A stretch of 36,689 nt of DNA from Candidatus Olsenella pullicola (GTDB taxonomy: Bacteria; Actinomycetota; Coriobacteriia; Coriobacteriales; Atopobiaceae): NCBI GenBank assembly GCA_019117265.1, contig DXAB01000075.1:1-36689 (forward strand). Reading direction: 5' to 3'. This document shows, piece after piece, positions 19,131-27,620 of this stretch. Each line of letters opens with the position of its first letter. Position 1 is the first letter of the stretch. The notes under the pieces were generated by a model that saw nothing but the letters and a program-made list of their open reading frames with translations, made no database searches and was not told where the DNA came from. The position numbers were made by a program, and so were the translations under genes.

Positions 19131-20825
19131 ATGTCCACCATGCCTGCACCCATCGACGCCACCACCACCCCTGAGTGGGCCGCCCTCAAGGCCCACCACG
19201 ACGAGCTCGTCCAGAGCGGCTTCCACCTCAAGGACGCCTTCGTGGCCGATCCCGAGCGCGTGGCCAAGCTCTCCTTTGACATGGACGACCTGCACTTTGA
19301 CCTCTCCAAGAACCTCGTGGACGACAAGACCGTGGGCCTTCTCTGCGACCTTGCCCGCATCGTGGGCCTCGAGGAGCGCCGCGACGCCATGTACGCCGGC
19401 GAGCACCTCAACACCACCGAGAACCGCGCCGTCCTGCACACCGCGCTGCGCCGCCCGGCCTCCGATGTCGGCACCGTCTTTGACGGAGAGCAGGACTGCG
19501 TGGCAGACGTCCGCGCCGAGCTCGACCGCATGTACGCCTTTGCCGAGCGCGTGCGCTCCGGCGAGTGGAAGGGCGTCACGGGCAAGCGCATCGAGCACGT
19601 GATGTCCATCGGCATCGGCGGCTCCGACCTCGGCCCCGTCATGGTCTACGAGGCCCTGAAGCCCATGGCCGACGCCGGCATCGACTGCCGCTTCGTCTCC
19701 AACATCGACCCCAACGACATGGCCGAGAAGGTCAAGGGCCTCGACCCCGAGACCACGCTCGTGATCGTGGTCTCCAAGACCTTCACCACGCTCGAGACCC
19801 TCACCAACGCCCGCGAGGCCAAGACCTGGCTGCTCGAGACCCTGCGCGCCCAGGGCGCCATCGACGGCTCGGCCGAGAAGGACGCCGAGGCCATCGAGAA
19901 GCACTTCGTGGCCGTCTCCACCGCGCTCGACCTCGTGGCCGACTTTGGCATTGACCCCGAGAACGCCTTCGGCTTCTGGAACTGGGTCGGCGGCCGCTAC
20001 TCCGTGGACTCCGCCGTGGGCCTCTCGCTGATCATCGCCTTTGGCCCCGAGCGCTTCGAGCAGTTCCTCGCCGGCTTCCACGACCTCGACGAGTACTTCC
20101 AGAAGACCCCGCTCGAGAAGAACGTGGTGGCGCTTCTCGGCCTGCTCAACGTCTGGTACGTCAACTTCTGGGGCGCCGAGAGCCACGCCGTGCTGCCCTA
20201 CAACCAGTACCTGCACCGCTTTGCCGCCTACCTCCAGCAGCTCACGATGGAGTCCAACGGCAAGAGCGTGCGCTGGGACGGCACGCCCGTGACCTCCGCC
20301 ACCGGCGAGATCTTCTGGGGCGAGCCGGGCACCAACGGACAGCACGCCTTCTACCAGCTCATTCACCAGGGCACCCGCATGATCCCCGCGGACTTCATCG
20401 CCTTTGTGAACACGCCCAACCCCACCAAGGACGGCAGCCAGGACGTCCACGAGCTCTTCCTGGGCAACTACCTCGCCCAGACCAAGGCCCTCGCCTTTGG
20501 CAAGACGGCCGACGAGGTCCGCGCCGAGGGCACGGCCGAGTGGATGGTCCCGGCTCGCGTCTTCGAGGGCAACCGTCCCACCACGTCCATCTTTGGCATC
20601 GAGCTCACGCCGCACGCGCTCGGCGAGCTCATCGCGCTCTACGAGCACATCACCTTCGTTGAGGGCACGGTCTGGGGGCTCGACAGCTACGACCAGTGGG
20701 GCGTTGAGCTGGGCAAGCAGCTCGCCAAGCAGATTACGCCCGCCTTCCACGACGACGAGGCCCTGGCCGCCCAGGACGCCTCCACGCAGGCCCTCATCAA
20801 CTACTACCGCGCCCACCGCAAGTAA
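19131..20825 (+). CDS. pgi: Glucose-6-phosphate isomerase
   Basis: [57 protein letters not shown]. Confidence 0.97.
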   Translation: MSTMPAPIDATTTPEWAALKAHHDELVQSGFHLKDAFVADPERVAKLSFDMDDLHFDLSKNLVDDKTVGLLCDLARIVGLEERRDAMYAGEHLNTTENRAVLHTALRRPASDVGTVFDGEQDCVADVRAELDRMYAFAERVRSGEWKGVTGKRIEHVMSIGIGGSDLGPVMVYEALKPMADAGIDCRFVSNIDPNDMAEKVKGLDPETTLVIVVSKTFTTLETLTNAREAKTWLLETLRAQGAIDGSAEKDAEAIEKHFVAVSTALDLVADFGIDPENAFGFWNWVGGRYSVDSAVGLSLIIAFGPERFEQFLAGFHDLDEYFQKTPLEKNVVALLGLLNVWYVNFWGAESHAVLPYNQYLHRFAAYLQQLTMESNGKSVRWDGTPVTSATGEIFWGEPGTNGQHAFYQLIHQGTRMIPADFIAFVNTPNPTKDGSQDVHELFLGNYLAQTKALAFGKTADEVRAEGTAEWMVPARVFEGNRPTTSIFGIELTPHALGELIALYEHITFVEGTVWGLDSYDQWGVELGKQLAKQITPAFHDDEALAAQDASTQALINYYRAHRK

Positions 20826-20827
20826 CC

Positions 20828-20872
20828 TGACAAAGGTGACAGGGTAGATTGTCATCATTTTGGCCGCCGGGC
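20828..20872 (+). repeat. Dispersed 3'-end repeat, copy at pgi
   Basis: TGACAAAGGTGACAGGGTAGATTGTCATCATTTTGGCCGCCGGGC, near-identical to 28922-28966; begins 3 nt after the pgi stop. Confidence 0.9.
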
Positions 20873-20898
20873 TCTTCTCGCCCGGCGGCCGTTTTGTT
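20862..20898 (+). terminator. Rho-independent terminator of pgi
   Basis: GGCCGCCGGGC - tcttctc - GCCCGGCGGCC followed by gttttgtt. Confidence 0.9.
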
Positions 20899-20942
20899 GG
20901 GTACCAAGAAGTGCCGGGCCCGTGCCAGCCCTGGCGCCTGCG

Positions 20943-21575
20943 TCAGGAAAGCGCGAGAGCGAGGACGTCGGTCAAGCCAGAGAGGTGGACGTCCGCGAGG
21001 GACTGGTCCAGGTGCACGCCCTCGGGCAGCGGCATGGCGCAGACGCGCGCACCGGACCTGTGCGCGGCAAGAATCCCGATGGGCGAGTCCTCAACGACGA
21101 GCGTCTGCCCCGCCTCAACGCCGAGAAGCTCCATCGTGCGCAGGTAGACGTCGGGCGCAGGCTTTGACGCCGCGCACTCCTCCCCGCTCACGGTGACGTC
21201 CAGAAGCCCGCCGATGCCGAGCGCCTCCACAAAGCCGTCTATCACCCAGCGCGGCGAGGCAGACGCCAGGCCGGTCCTCACGCCGGCCTGGCGCAGCCCC
21301 GAGAGAGTCTCCCGTACGCCGGGGGCGGCAAGCTCGGCGTAGGGCATGGGATTGTTGGCAAAGCGCGTCCGGAACTTCTTGTACAGCCGCTCTCGGCGCT
21401 CAACGTCGTGCGGCTCCACGCAACCCCATACGACCTTGTTGTTTGACCCGTAGAAGTCCGGAAAGCCCGAGTCGTCTATGCCCTCCTCGGCAAAGAACGC
21501 GCGGCGACGGCGGTCGAGCTCAGGCTCGGAGTTGACGAGCACGCCGTCCTTGTCGAAGATCACCGCCTCGTACAC
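20943..21575 (-). CDS. HAD-superfamily hydrolase, beta-phosphoglucomutase-like
   Basis: AVIFDKDGVLVNSEPE, GLASASPRWVID, KPAPDVYLRTMELLGVEAGQTLVVEDSPIGILAA. Confidence 0.9.
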   Translation of the reverse strand: MYEAVIFDKDGVLVNSEPELDRRRRAFFAEEGIDDSGFPDFYGSNNKVVWGCVEPHDVERRERLYKKFRTRFANNPMPYAELAAPGVRETLSGLRQAGVRTGLASASPRWVIDGFVEALGIGGLLDVTVSGEECAASKPAPDVYLRTMELLGVEAGQTLVVEDSPIGILAAHRSGARVCAMPLPEGVHLDQSLADVHLSGLTDVLALALS

Positions 21576-21583
21576 GCCCCCAC

Positions 21584-22867
21584 CTACTTTGACTCGAGCT
21601 GCTTGGCGAGCATGATCGAGAGGATGGCCTCGTCGGTCTGGGCAAAGCCCTCGCGCATCAGCTTGCCGGTGTTCTTGATGGTCTCCTCGGCATCGTCAAA
21701 GATGATGCCGTCCTTACCCGTGGGAGAGATGTCCGCGAGCGCGAGCGTGGAGCACTGGATGGCCGAGTTGGTGCCCGCTGCAATCTTGAGCGCGCAGGTG
21801 GCCTTGGCGCCGTCGCAGATCATGCCCTGCAGCGTGGCGAGCATGTTGTTGATCGCGTACTTGATCTCGCGCAGGCCTCCGCCCTGCAGGAAGGTGATGC
21901 CGCAGCACGAGCCCGTTCCCCCGGCGATGCCGGAGCCGCACAGCGGGGACAGGCGGCCCATGTACTCCTTGATGTGCAGGACCACAAGGTCGGAGAGCAC
22001 CAGGGCACGGGCGAGGTCCTCGTCGCCGGAGCCGAGGATGCGCGCGAGCTCGATGATGGGGAGCGAGCTCGCAATACCCTGGTTGCCGCTGCCGCCGCAG
22101 GTCATGACTGAGAGGGGGCAGCCTCCCATGCGCGCGTCGCTCGCGGCGGCGGTGACCGACATCAGGCGCAGCGTGGCGTTGTTGAGAAGCGCCCCGCGGC
22201 GGTCGGCGCCGGCGCCGATGCGCTTACCCACCTCAAGGCCGTACTCGCCGGAGAGACCCTCCTCGCTCACGCGGGTGTTGAGCGGCACGCAATCCAGGAT
22301 GAACTTGATGTCCTCGAAAGGAACAGTCGTAGCAAACTCGTAGATGGCGTCCACGGTGAGGCCCTCGTGGGCGTCGTCCGCGCCGCTCCCAACAGAGACG
22401 GGCTCGTCAACGAGGACCTCTCCGTTCTTCTCCACGCGCACCACGTTGGTGTGGTCGCGCATGATGACGACGCGCGAGCTGTCCGCCCCGTCGGTCAGGA
22501 GCGCCTCGATGTAGAGCGCCTCCGAGGTGGCCTTCTGCTCAACGCGGATCGCATGGGCGTCAACGAGGGCCTTTGCCGCCTCCAGGTGTTCGGGCATAAA
22601 GCCAGAGAGAACCTCGAGCTTCTTATTGGACTGGCGCACCACCGCGCCCAGGGCGGCGGCAATCTCGATGCCCACCATGCCCGTTCCCGGGATGCCCACG
22701 CCGAGCGCGTTCTTGATGATGTTGGCGCTCAGCTTGAGACGGATGTCCGTGGGCGTGCCGTCAAGCTGCTCGGCGGCGATAGAGACGGCGTAGGCAACCG
22801 CGATGGGCTCGGTGCAGCCCTCGGCGGGAACGACCTCCTTCTTGAGGAGCTCGATGAAGTCAACCAT
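21584..22867 (-). CDS. UPF0597 YhaM/CyuA-like protein (L-cysteine desulfidase / serine dehydratase-alpha-like)
   Basis: VPAEGCTEPIAVAYAVS, GVGIPGTGMVGIEIAAALGA, MTCGGSGNQGIASSLPI, LCGSGIAGGTGSCCGITFLQGG, MICDGAK..CALK. ORF trimmed to MVDFIELLKKEV. Confidence 0.88.
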   Translation of the reverse strand: MVDFIELLKKEVVPAEGCTEPIAVAYAVSIAAEQLDGTPTDIRLKLSANIIKNALGVGIPGTGMVGIEIAAALGAVVRQSNKKLEVLSGFMPEHLEAAKALVDAHAIRVEQKATSEALYIEALLTDGADSSRVVIMRDHTNVVRVEKNGEVLVDEPVSVGSGADDAHEGLTVDAIYEFATTVPFEDIKFILDCVPLNTRVSEEGLSGEYGLEVGKRIGAGADRRGALLNNATLRLMSVTAAASDARMGGCPLSVMTCGGSGNQGIASSLPIIELARILGSGDEDLARALVLSDLVVLHIKEYMGRLSPLCGSGIAGGTGSCCGITFLQGGGLREIKYAINNMLATLQGMICDGAKATCALKIAAGTNSAIQCSTLALADISPTGKDGIIFDDAEETIKNTGKLMREGFAQTDEAILSIMLAKQLESK

Positions 22868-22868
22868 G

Positions 22869-24167
22869 CTAGTCCTCCAATGACGCGGCAAGCCCGACGA
22901 TGCCTCGAACCGCCTCGCTGTAGATGTCTGCGGCGCGAGAGACGTCCGTGAGCCGCACGTGCTCGTCGACGCCGTGCGCGCCGCTGTGTGTTCCGGGAAG
23001 CTTGGGGCCAAACGCCACGAGCGCGGGCATGAGGCTCGCATAGGTGCCGCCGGCCATGACCGAACAGCCGCCCCGCTCGCCGCACACGCGCTCATAGGCG
23101 CCGAGAAGAACCTGGACGCAGGGGTCGTCCTCAGCAACGAGGTGGATGGGCTTCTCCTGCGCCACCTCGACCTGCCAGGCCTCGCCAAGCGCCGCGCGAA
23201 CGCGGGAGACCGCCTCGATCGTGCCAAGCGCGGTGCCGCAGCGCACGTCAACCTCTGCCGCAAGGACACCGTCCCGGACGTTCAGGACGCCGAGGTTCAT
23301 GGAGGTATGGCCAAAGACCTCGTCGGGAACGTCGATGCCAAGGGCCGCGCCGGTGAGGTCCGCGCACAGCAGGCGGCAGACCTCGTCCAGGCAGCCTGCC
23401 TCAGGACCCAGCTCCTCTACGAGGCGCGCCACGAGGGCATTGATGGCATTCTCGCCGCGCTCCGGAGTGCTCCCGTGCGCGGAGCGGCCCGTGGCGGAGA
23501 TCTCCCTGCCATCGGGGAGCGTCGCGTGAGCCTCTGAGGGAACCACGTTTGCCGCGGTCCCGCCGCTCAGCGTGAGCCCCGGCAGGTCCGACGTTCGGGA
23601 CAGTCTCAGGTGAAGGCGGGCCTTCTCCCCCCTGACCACGGGAAACGCCGCGTCCGGCACAAACCCCATGCTCGGGAGCTCCTCCCCCGCCTCCACGTAC
23701 TCGCGGAGGTCGGACATGCCGGTCTCCTCGTCCGTGCCAAAGATGATGCGCAGGCGGCACGGCAGGTCCTCGCCCACGTACCCGGCAAGGAGGACCATGA
23801 GAATCGCGGCACCGATCTTGTTGTCCATGCAGCCGCGACCGTAGAGCACGCCGTCCTCAACCTCGGCGGCATATGGGTCGCGAGTCCAGCCGTCTCCCGC
23901 GGGCACAACGTCCAGGTGCACGGGAAACGCGGCGAGCGGTCCGCGTGCGCCAGTCTCGGCCCAGCCGACCTTCTCGCCGAGGCGGCGCGTCTCAAACCCC
24001 AGGCGCTCGCACTCGGCAAGGGCAAAGTCGAGCGCACGGGCGCACCCCTCGCCGTAAGGCGCGCCAGGCGAGGGAGCGGCATGCTCGGTGTTGATGCGCA
24101 CGAGCGCGCGCAGCAGCGAGACGATCCTCTCGTCGCGCTCGGCAACCTCACGGCAAGGGGCGCTCAC
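22869..24167 (-). CDS. M20-family metallopeptidase (PepV-like dipeptidase/deacylase)
   Basis: FPVHLDVVPAGDGWTRDPY, YGRGCMDNKIGAA, FGTDEETGMSD, SAHGSTPERGENA; likely GTG start 2 nt past the upstream stop. Confidence 0.88.
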   Translation of the reverse strand: MSAPCREVAERDERIVSLLRALVRINTEHAAPSPGAPYGEGCARALDFALAECERLGFETRRLGEKVGWAETGARGPLAAFPVHLDVVPAGDGWTRDPYAAEVEDGVLYGRGCMDNKIGAAILMVLLAGYVGEDLPCRLRIIFGTDEETGMSDLREYVEAGEELPSMGFVPDAAFPVVRGEKARLHLRLSRTSDLPGLTLSGGTAANVVPSEAHATLPDGREISATGRSAHGSTPERGENAINALVARLVEELGPEAGCLDEVCRLLCADLTGAALGIDVPDEVFGHTSMNLGVLNVRDGVLAAEVDVRCGTALGTIEAVSRVRAALGEAWQVEVAQEKPIHLVAEDDPCVQVLLGAYERVCGERGGCSVMAGGTYASLMPALVAFGPKLPGTHSGAHGVDEHVRLTDVSRAADIYSEAVRGIVGLAASLED

Positions 24168-24169
24168 GA

Positions 24170-24670
24170 CTACTCGCCGTCCTTCTCGGTCTTGGGGGTA
24201 AAGACGAGGTCGCACGTCTCGTCGCCGGCACCGATCTGGGCGTCAAACTCCAGGTTCACGCCGGCGCTGTCCGCGCGGGCAAAGTCGCTGTAGCAGGCAA
24301 GGCGGCAGAGCTCGGCAACCTGCTCGGCGGGCAGGCCCATGCCCTTCCAGGTGGCGGCAAGCGGGCAGTGGTGGAAGCGGAGCAGGCCGCGCTCGTCGGT
24401 CTTCTCCACGAGCTCCATCTCAAAGACGTCCTGGCCGTTGGAGTTGTAGAGCATCTCGGCCATCTTGCCCGGGTTGCCCTCGCAGACGCCGTACTTGCGG
24501 CCGCGCTCCACGCCAAAGGCGTAGATGGTGGCCTTGCAGAACTCGTCGGGATCGATGCCGTGCTTCTTGGCCTCCTCGAGCATGAGGTGGAACCACTGCG
24601 CGCGGGTCCCGTTGGCGCCACGGACGCCCTCGAGGTACTCCTCGCGCGTGAAGGTCTGCTTGTCGGACAT
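24170..24670 (-). CDS. L-2-amino-thiazoline-4-carboxylic acid (ATC) hydrolase family protein
   Basis: Family-like C-terminal pattern RFHHCPLAATWKGMGLPAEQVAELCRLACYSDF; assignment from pattern recall, not a search. Confidence 0.7.
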   Translation of the reverse strand: MSDKQTFTREEYLEGVRGANGTRAQWFHLMLEEAKKHGIDPDEFCKATIYAFGVERGRKYGVCEGNPGKMAEMLYNSNGQDVFEMELVEKTDERGLLRFHHCPLAATWKGMGLPAEQVAELCRLACYSDFARADSAGVNLEFDAQIGAGDETCDLVFTPKTEKDGE

Positions 24671-24740
24671 GTCTCTCTCCTTTTTCTTGGGGGGCGCGGC
24701 GGCAATCCCCTCGCCGCCGCGCCCCGGCTTACTGTGTTGG

Positions 24741-26339
24741 CTACGCGCTGAGGATGCCGAGGAAGGCGCCCACGAGCGAGACCACGATGAGGATCACCAG
24801 GAGCTTGGTGATGGTCCACTTCTTGTACTTGATGCCCCAGAAGACGAACATCACGGCCGCGAGGGCGAGGATGCCGGGGGCGATGGAGTTCAGGGTGTCC
24901 TGAAGGACGATGGTCTTCTCGCCAAAGGTCCAGGCAAGCGGGGTGGAAACCTTGACCGTGCTGGCGGAGAGGGCGCCCATGACGAACATGCCCACGATGG
25001 AGGCGCAGTCGATGAGCTTGTTGACAATGCCGCCGGCGAGAATCTTCTGGACGGACTCACGACCGAGCTTGTAGCCCAGGCCAAAGAGGGCGCGGGCCTC
25101 GGCAAAGGTGAGGAGGCCGAAGAGGATCACAAAGAAGACGCCGAAGGCGTTGCCCTGGGTGGCGAAGGAGGCGCCAAGGGCAAAGAGGATGACCTGGACG
25201 GTGCCAAAGTCAACCGTGTCGCCAACGCCGGCGAGCGGGCCCATGAGGCCGTTCTTGACACCGGTGATGATCTCCTCGGGGATGTCGGCGCCCATGGCAC
25301 GCTGCTCCTCCATGGCGAGGACGGTGCCGTGGATCAGGCAGCCCCAGTTGGCGTTGGTGTTGAAGAAGCCGAGGTGACGCTTGAGGGCGGCCTCAAGGTC
25401 GGCCTGCTCCGGATAGAGCTTCTTGAGGACGGGCGCAAAGGAGGCGCAGACGGCCACGGACTGCATGCGCTCGAAGGAGTTGGAGATCTCGGCGGTGAAC
25501 TGCCAGCGCAGGAAGACGCCGTTCACGTCCTTCTTGCTGAGCGTGCGCTGCTCGCCGGCGGCCGCGGCCTTCTCGGAGAGCTCGCGCAGGGTGGCAAAGG
25601 AGTCGTCCTCGCCCATGAAGGTGACGAGAAGGGCAAGGCAGATGCCAAAGATGGCGGCGGCCATCGTGGGGATCTGGAGGTACTGGACCAGGAAGAAGCC
25701 GATGATGAACAGCGGCAGGAACTTCATCTTGCCAATCATAAACACGACGGTGGCGAAGCCGAGGGCCGGCAGGAGGCCGCCCATGACGTTGAACGCCGTG
25801 AGGATCCACTGCGGGCAGACGTTGAGCAGCGAGGTCACCAGGTCGGCACCGAAGTAGTTGATGACGAACATCAGCGGGAAGCGCAGGATGAAGCCAAAGA
25901 TGAGCGGGTAGACCGTGGCGCAGCGCCAGACGGCGTTGACGTCGCCCTTGTCGGCGTACTTATCGGCCCAGTGCACAAAGACGGCGTTGCCGGTGCGGCG
26001 GACGTTGTTGACGAGGACGCCAAGAACGCCGAGGGGCACGGCGATGGAGACGGCGGTCTCCGGTGTGCAGCCCGTCTGGATGGCGATGGGAACGGCGATG
26101 AGGGCCGCGAAGACGCGGTCGGACGGAATGTTGCCACCGGCGGCGACCATGCCGAGATACACCATCTCGATGCTGCCGCCCGTGACGACGCCCGTCTCGA
26201 GGTTGCCGGTGAGCGCGCCAAGGACGGTGCCCACGAGCAGCGGCGACTTCATGGTCTGGATGAACGAGTAGCCCGCGAGGCCGGCCGCCCACCAGAACCA
26301 CAGGCCGCCAACTATGGCAAAGAACAGGTTGAGACCCAT
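24741..26339 (-). CDS. Mannose/fructose/sorbose-family PTS, fused EIIC-EIID
   Basis: N-terminal EIIC-like (GALTGNLETGVVTGGSIEMVYLGMVAAGGNIPSD) followed by EIID-like (FLRWQFTAEISNSFERMQSVAVCASFAPVLKKLY, HLGFFNTNANWGCLIHGTVLAMEEQRA, KNGLMGPLAGVGDTVDFGT) in one 532-aa ORF. Confidence 0.92.
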   Translation of the reverse strand: MGLNLFFAIVGGLWFWWAAGLAGYSFIQTMKSPLLVGTVLGALTGNLETGVVTGGSIEMVYLGMVAAGGNIPSDRVFAALIAVPIAIQTGCTPETAVSIAVPLGVLGVLVNNVRRTGNAVFVHWADKYADKGDVNAVWRCATVYPLIFGFILRFPLMFVINYFGADLVTSLLNVCPQWILTAFNVMGGLLPALGFATVVFMIGKMKFLPLFIIGFFLVQYLQIPTMAAAIFGICLALLVTFMGEDDSFATLRELSEKAAAAGEQRTLSKKDVNGVFLRWQFTAEISNSFERMQSVAVCASFAPVLKKLYPEQADLEAALKRHLGFFNTNANWGCLIHGTVLAMEEQRAMGADIPEEIITGVKNGLMGPLAGVGDTVDFGTVQVILFALGASFATQGNAFGVFFVILFGLLTFAEARALFGLGYKLGRESVQKILAGGIVNKLIDCASIVGMFVMGALSASTVKVSTPLAWTFGEKTIVLQDTLNSIAPGILALAAVMFVFWGIKYKKWTITKLLVILIVVSLVGAFLGILSA

Positions 26340-26351
26340 GACGTTTCTCCT

Positions 26352-26843
26352 TTACGACTCGTACTTCCTCATGGCCTCCTCGTAGGAGATGCCTGCCTCC
26401 TCGGGGACGACCTGAATCTCGATGTTCACGCCTGCGTCATGAAGGGCGCGAACGTCCTCAGCCTCAGACGGACCGAAGGCGACCGCAGGGAAGACAACCT
26501 TGCGACCGGCCTCGGCGGGGATACCGCCGAGCTGAAGCGTCTCGAACGCGAGGCCCGCCTCGTGCGAGGCGCGCGCCGTGTGAACATCCTTGAACAGCAG
26601 GAAGATGTTGCCCGTGCCGAGCGTGCCGGCCTGATATGCGGCAGCGGCGTCGGCGGCGGTCTTGATGTCGACGTTCACGCCGGAGGGCGCGGCCATCTTG
26701 TAGATGCTCGCCATGAACTCGTCCTGACCGAGCATGTCGTCAACGATGATGATCTCGTTGGCGGAGGCGATCTTGGACCACTTGGTGATCACCTGGCCGT
26801 GGATAAGCCTGTAGTCAACGCGGGCCCACGTAATCTTTGCCAT
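26352..26843 (-). CDS. Mannose/fructose/sorbose-family PTS EIIB
   Basis: MAKITWARVDYRLIHGQVITKWSK (phospho-His), IIIVDDML; ORF trimmed to ATG preceded by GGAGAGG. Confidence 0.93.
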   Translation of the reverse strand: MAKITWARVDYRLIHGQVITKWSKIASANEIIIVDDMLGQDEFMASIYKMAAPSGVNVDIKTAADAAAAYQAGTLGTGNIFLLFKDVHTARASHEAGLAFETLQLGGIPAEAGRKVVFPAVAFGPSEAEDVRALHDAGVNIEIQVVPEEAGISYEEAMRKYES

Positions 26844-26909
26844 TTCCTCTCCTTTTCCTGTCGTGCCTTGTCTGATACCCAACAGACCGGGCGCACCCGG
26901 TCGCAACCC

Positions 26910-27317
26910 CTATGCCTGGGCGAGAAGCTCGTTGATGTGGCGAATGCCCTCGTGCGAGGTCTCGATGCAGCGCTTTGCGAGCGCCTCGGGGTCAAGCCCC
27001 TCGTCGCGGCTGTTGATCGCCTCGATGAGCATGGGAAGGTTCGCGCCCGAAACGAGGTGGTAGTTGCGTGCGGTGCGCAGGCCCATGCTCGCGACGTTGC
27101 AGGGCGACCCACCAAAGAGGTCGCAGAGCACGAGCACGCCGTCGCCGGTGTCAACCTCCTCGAGCGCCGCGGCAAACTCGGAGCTGAGCTCGTCGACGTT
27201 TCCCTCGCGCCTGAGCGCGAGCGTCTTCACCTGCTGAGCGGGCCCCATGATGACCTCGCTGGCGCTCACGAGCCCCTCCGCAAGGCCGCCATGAGTCATG
27301 ACGACGATTCCGACCAT
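26910..27317 (-). CDS. Mannose-family PTS EIIA
   Basis: MVGIVVMTHGGLAEGLVSASEVIMG (phospho-His), VLVLCDLFGGSPCNVAS. Confidence 0.93.
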   Translation of the reverse strand: MVGIVVMTHGGLAEGLVSASEVIMGPAQQVKTLALRREGNVDELSSEFAAALEEVDTGDGVLVLCDLFGGSPCNVASMGLRTARNYHLVSGANLPMLIEAINSRDEGLDPEALAKRCIETSHEGIRHINELLAQA

Positions 27318-27620
27318 TCATCCTCCTTACTTTTGATTACTTTTGAACGTCACAATTTCTTCAAAACTGCGCCTAGTGCGCGCTTTGGGTTGCATGGCAC
27401 TCTACCTAAGCCTCGACAGGCCATCTTTTGGCAGGGGTGAGCGGCATTTTTTCGCTTGTTGTCGAATTTCTCGCTGATTTGTCGTCAGATAGGGTGATAA
27501 TTAGATATTAAAGAAGGCAATTTTGCTCTATTTCACGTGTTTTTCGCTCTCTGTTTTGCAAAATGAATTTGCTCTATTTTGGTCAGTTATTTTTGTTAAT
27601 CAGAATAGAGGTACTTTATT

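Noticed and set aside
19101-20858. 585-aa minus-strand ORF
   Set aside because: Antisense to pgi; GC-driven spurious ORF.
24525-27440. 971-aa plus-strand ORF
   Set aside because: Antisense to clearly identified man-PTS and ATC-hydrolase genes; Gly/Val/His/Asp-rich composition typical of the GC-rich opposite strand.
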